A DNA stretch of 8,172 nucleotides from an uncultured Eubacteriales bacterium (lineage in GTDB: Bacteria > Bacillota > Clostridia > Oscillospirales > Acutalibacteraceae), in assembly GCA_934718145.1 (NCBI GenBank), contig CAKUZC010000037.1:1-8172 (forward strand). Reading direction: 5' to 3'. The notes beneath the pieces were generated by a model, which saw only the letters and a list, made by a program, of their open reading frames with translations, was not told the origin of the DNA and did no database searches. Of the stretch, positions 6,587 through 8,172 are shown one piece after another. The position numbers were made by a program, and so were the translations under genes. The number at the start of each line of letters is the position of its first letter. Within the stretch, counting starts at the first letter, position 1.

Positions 6587-6781
6587 TCAAAGTCCAAATA
6601 CTGATTTTATTGTTCTAAAGAGTAAATCTATCTGTTGAACAACCATCATAAGTACAACAATTAATCCTGCTAAAGTGGTCATCATAGCCTGTTCTTCACG
6701 GCCGGAGCGGATAAGAACCTGATTTAAAACCGCTACTATTATTCCTACTGCCGCTATTTTAAAGATTAAATCTATGTTCAT
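6587..6781 (-). CDS. spoIIIAC: Stage III sporulation protein SpoIIIAC
   Basis: A 64-residue protein with two membrane helices, about 6-24 and 34-53, joined by a conserved charged loop RSGREEQAMM. The family sequence pattern is clear: MNIDLIFKIAAVGIIVAVLN at the start, then the REEQA loop and a hydrophobic helix leading to LLFRTIKSVFGL. The length matches SpoIIIAC proteins (about 64-68). It is a membrane component of the SpoIIIA channel and is related to SpoIIIAD. The ATG has a strong GGAGG 9 nt upstream, within the 24-nt gap after spoIIIAB. The gene ends in TGA. Confidence 0.95.
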   Translation of the reverse strand: MNIDLIFKIAAVGIIVAVLNQVLIRSGREEQAMMTTLAGLIVVLMMVVQQIDLLFRTIKSVFGL

Positions 6782-6805
6782 TTAAAAAGTCCTCCGAAAA
6801 GTTCT

Positions 6806-7309
6806 TCAAATTAAAATCAAAGCAATAGCAAAACTAATGCAAATCCCCATAATTATGGGAAGTTTTCCCTTAGAATTTAACTTGTTTTGAGCATCTTTAA
6901 TTTTTATCTGAAATAAATTTATATAATGATTTATATGATTTATCTGTTCTTGAATGTTGTAATTTCCAAGTTCTTTTCCGAAGTTTATTATCATAGCGGT
7001 TTCATCATCTGTTATTCCAGTTTCATAATTTATGTCTGAAAAGGCATTTTTCCAAGAATCTTCGAAAGAGTTAAACATAGAACCGTTTAAACATTGATTT
7101 AATCGTGTTTTGAGAGGATTTGAACATGAATAGTTTTTTAATATTTCAAATAACGTTTTTCCTGTATATGAAATTTCGCTTTTTAAGTGAATTAAAAAAT
7201 TTATGTAAGAGTGTAAAAAACGCACTCTTTTTAAATATTTTCCAGAAATAGAAATTCCTTTAAGAGTTCCTGATATTATTAAAATAATTAGCCCTGCTGT
7301 TTTAAGCAT
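6806..7309 (-). CDS. spoIIIAB: Stage III sporulation protein SpoIIIAB, GspF-like membrane protein
   Basis: A 167-residue membrane protein of the SpoIIIA channel; the family resembles the type II secretion / type IV pilus inner-membrane protein GspF, which works with the ATPase. It has an N-terminal membrane segment at about 4-20, a long helical cytoplasmic region at 25-145 with the conserved LKSEISYTGKTLFEIL stretch and GITDDETAMIINFGKELG near 98-115, and a C-terminal membrane segment at about 150-167 (LPIIMGICISFAIALIL). This helix-bundle layout with a terminal anchor is typical, as is the length (about 170). The ATG overlaps the end of spoIIIAA by 8 nt. I see no good Shine-Dalgarno sequence upstream, so initiation is probably coupled to spoIIIAA translation. 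Confidence 0.94.
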   Translation of the reverse strand: MLKTAGLIILIISGTLKGISISGKYLKRVRFLHSYINFLIHLKSEISYTGKTLFEILKNYSCSNPLKTRLNQCLNGSMFNSFEDSWKNAFSDINYETGITDDETAMIINFGKELGNYNIQEQINHINHYINLFQIKIKDAQNKLNSKGKLPIIMGICISFAIALILI

Positions 7310-8172
7310 TTAAATCACACGCTTTACAGATATTTTTAATTGAGCCTAAGGATTCTGAGTTATTCATGAATATTATGTTTTCGAATGCACCAGAATTCAA
7401 AAGCTTTTTTATTTGAGGTTTTCCCAAAAGTTCAGTTTTGTTTCTTGCGTGAACGCTCGCAATAATACGTACACCTGAATTAAGGCTTTGTAAAATAGAT
7501 AAAGCATCTTTTTCTGAACCTATTTCGTCGCATACTATAACATCGGGCGATAAGCACCTGGTAGCTCGTAGTATTCCTTCTCCTTTTGGGAAACCAGATA
7601 ATATATCGCTTAATCCTATATCCATTTGAATATTCCCTTCAAAGCAGGAACCGATTTCCATTCTTTCATCAACTACTGTAACTTTTTTAAAAAATTCTTT
7701 ATCAGTTGAAATAATCCTTGAAAGGTCTCTCAATATAGTAGTTTTTCCGCAACCCGGTGGACCTGCTATTAAAACTCCTCCGTTACTGTTTTTAATAATT
7801 TCAAATATTTTTTCTGAACAACCTTCAAATTCACGTGCGATTCTTATATTTAAAGAAGTAATATTTTTTATCCCTTCAATATTTCCGTCTCTTATAATTG
7901 CGGTACCGCAAATTCCAACTCTATTCCCACCATTTATTGTTATAAAACCTTCTTTCAGTTGTTCCTGAAAGCTATATACTGAGTAATTACACATTATTTT
8001 TACACATTGCGAAATATCTTCAGAAGATATTAAGTTAGATGGATTTAAAAAATAATTATTATTTTTATATATTATGAGCGGCTGTTTTCCCACTTTTAAT
8101 CTGATTTCCGTAGCTAAGGATTTTATATTTTCTGGAATATCTTTAAGATCAGATTTTAATTTTGGGCAAAGG
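7302..8172 (-). CDS. spoIIIAA: Stage III sporulation protein SpoIIIAA, secretion-type ATPase, N-terminus cut by window edge
   Basis: The mother-cell ATPase of the SpoIIIA channel, related to GspE/VirB11-type secretion ATPases. The frame stays open to the window edge. The GTG at 8093 is internal: upstream codons encode LPEN-like family sequence ending ATEIRLKVGKQP, the expected EIRLRVG motif. Thus 289 residues are visible and perhaps 10-30 are missing. Numbering from the first complete codon at 8171: an N-terminal domain with YSFQEQLKEGFITINGG at about 66-82 and SLNIRIARE at 106-114; Walker A GPPGCGKT at 137-144; VVDERMEIG at about 166-174; Walker B DVIVCDE at 210-216; and a SVHAR motif near 240. 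All ATPase motifs look intact. It is the first gene of the operon, so the operon promoter, sigma-E dependent in B. subtilis, lies outside the window. Confidence 0.96.
   Translation of the reverse strand, partial: LCPKLKSDLKDIPENIKSLATEIRLKVGKQPLIIYKNNNYFLNPSNLISSEDISQCVKIMCNYSVYSFQEQLKEGFITINGGNRVGICGTAIIRDGNIEGIKNITSLNIRIAREFEGCSEKIFEIIKNSNGGVLIAGPPGCGKTTILRDLSRIISTDKEFFKKVTVVDERMEIGSCFEGNIQMDIGLSDILSGFPKGEGILRATRCLSPDVIVCDEIGSEKDALSILQSLNSGVRIIASVHARNKTELLGKPQIKKLLNSGAFENIIFMNNSESLGSIKNICKACDLNA

Noticed and set aside
6175..6597. TTG at 6597 as the spoIIIAD start
   Set aside because: It adds charged residues not usual in the family, overlaps spoIIIAC by 11 nt and has no good ribosome site; the ATG at 6567 fits family length and has GGATGG upstream.
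6212..6604. 130-codon plus-strand open frame
   Set aside because: It is antisense to spoIIIAD and the end of spoIIIAC, with no recognisable product.
7302..8093. GTG at 8093 as the spoIIIAA start
   Set aside because: The codon is the Val of the conserved EIRLKVG motif and the frame continues with family-like sequence to the window edge.

Overview
The window comes from an AT-rich, endospore-forming member of the Bacillota, most likely class Clostridia. The main evidence is an eight-gene spoIIIA sporulation operon, intact except for the extreme N-terminus of its first gene, which runs off the right edge. Low GC, AGGAGG-like ribosome sites and use of TGA as a real stop (rluD, the radical SAM gene, spoIIIAC, spoIIIAB) fit this. 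I cannot name a genus from the sequence alone.

Layout, left to right. (1) On the plus strand, 1-1584 is uvrC, cut at its 5' end by the window edge. (2) On the minus strand, a two-gene unit at 3206-1579 holds a small radical SAM enzyme resembling queuosine-salvage QueL proteins, followed by an RluD-family pseudouridine synthase. The stop of rluD overlaps the stop of uvrC by 6 bp in convergent orientation. (3) A 98-bp gap at 3207-3304 carries the intrinsic terminator of the next operon and perhaps a weak promoter for the radical SAM gene. (4) On the minus strand, the window edge (8172) down to 3305 is the collinear operon spoIIIAA-AB-AC-AD-AE-AF-AG-AH. Coding density is very high; no gap exceeds 98 bp.

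The SpoIIIA proteins form the mother-cell half of the channel (feeding tube) linking mother cell and forespore during engulfment. SpoIIIAA is a secretion-type ATPase, AB resembles a type II secretion F protein, AC, AD and AE are polytopic membrane proteins, and AF, AG and AH carry ring-building domains, with AH meeting forespore SpoIIQ in the intermembrane space. The first six genes overlap or are tightly spaced (up to 24 nt). AG and AH have gaps of 46 and 49 nt and strong ribosome sites, suggesting separately tuned output of the ring subunits.

I found no mobile element, CRISPR array, tRNA, rRNA or riboswitch, and no clear previously undescribed system. The item most worth a second look is the radical SAM enzyme with its CX4CX2C cluster motif.
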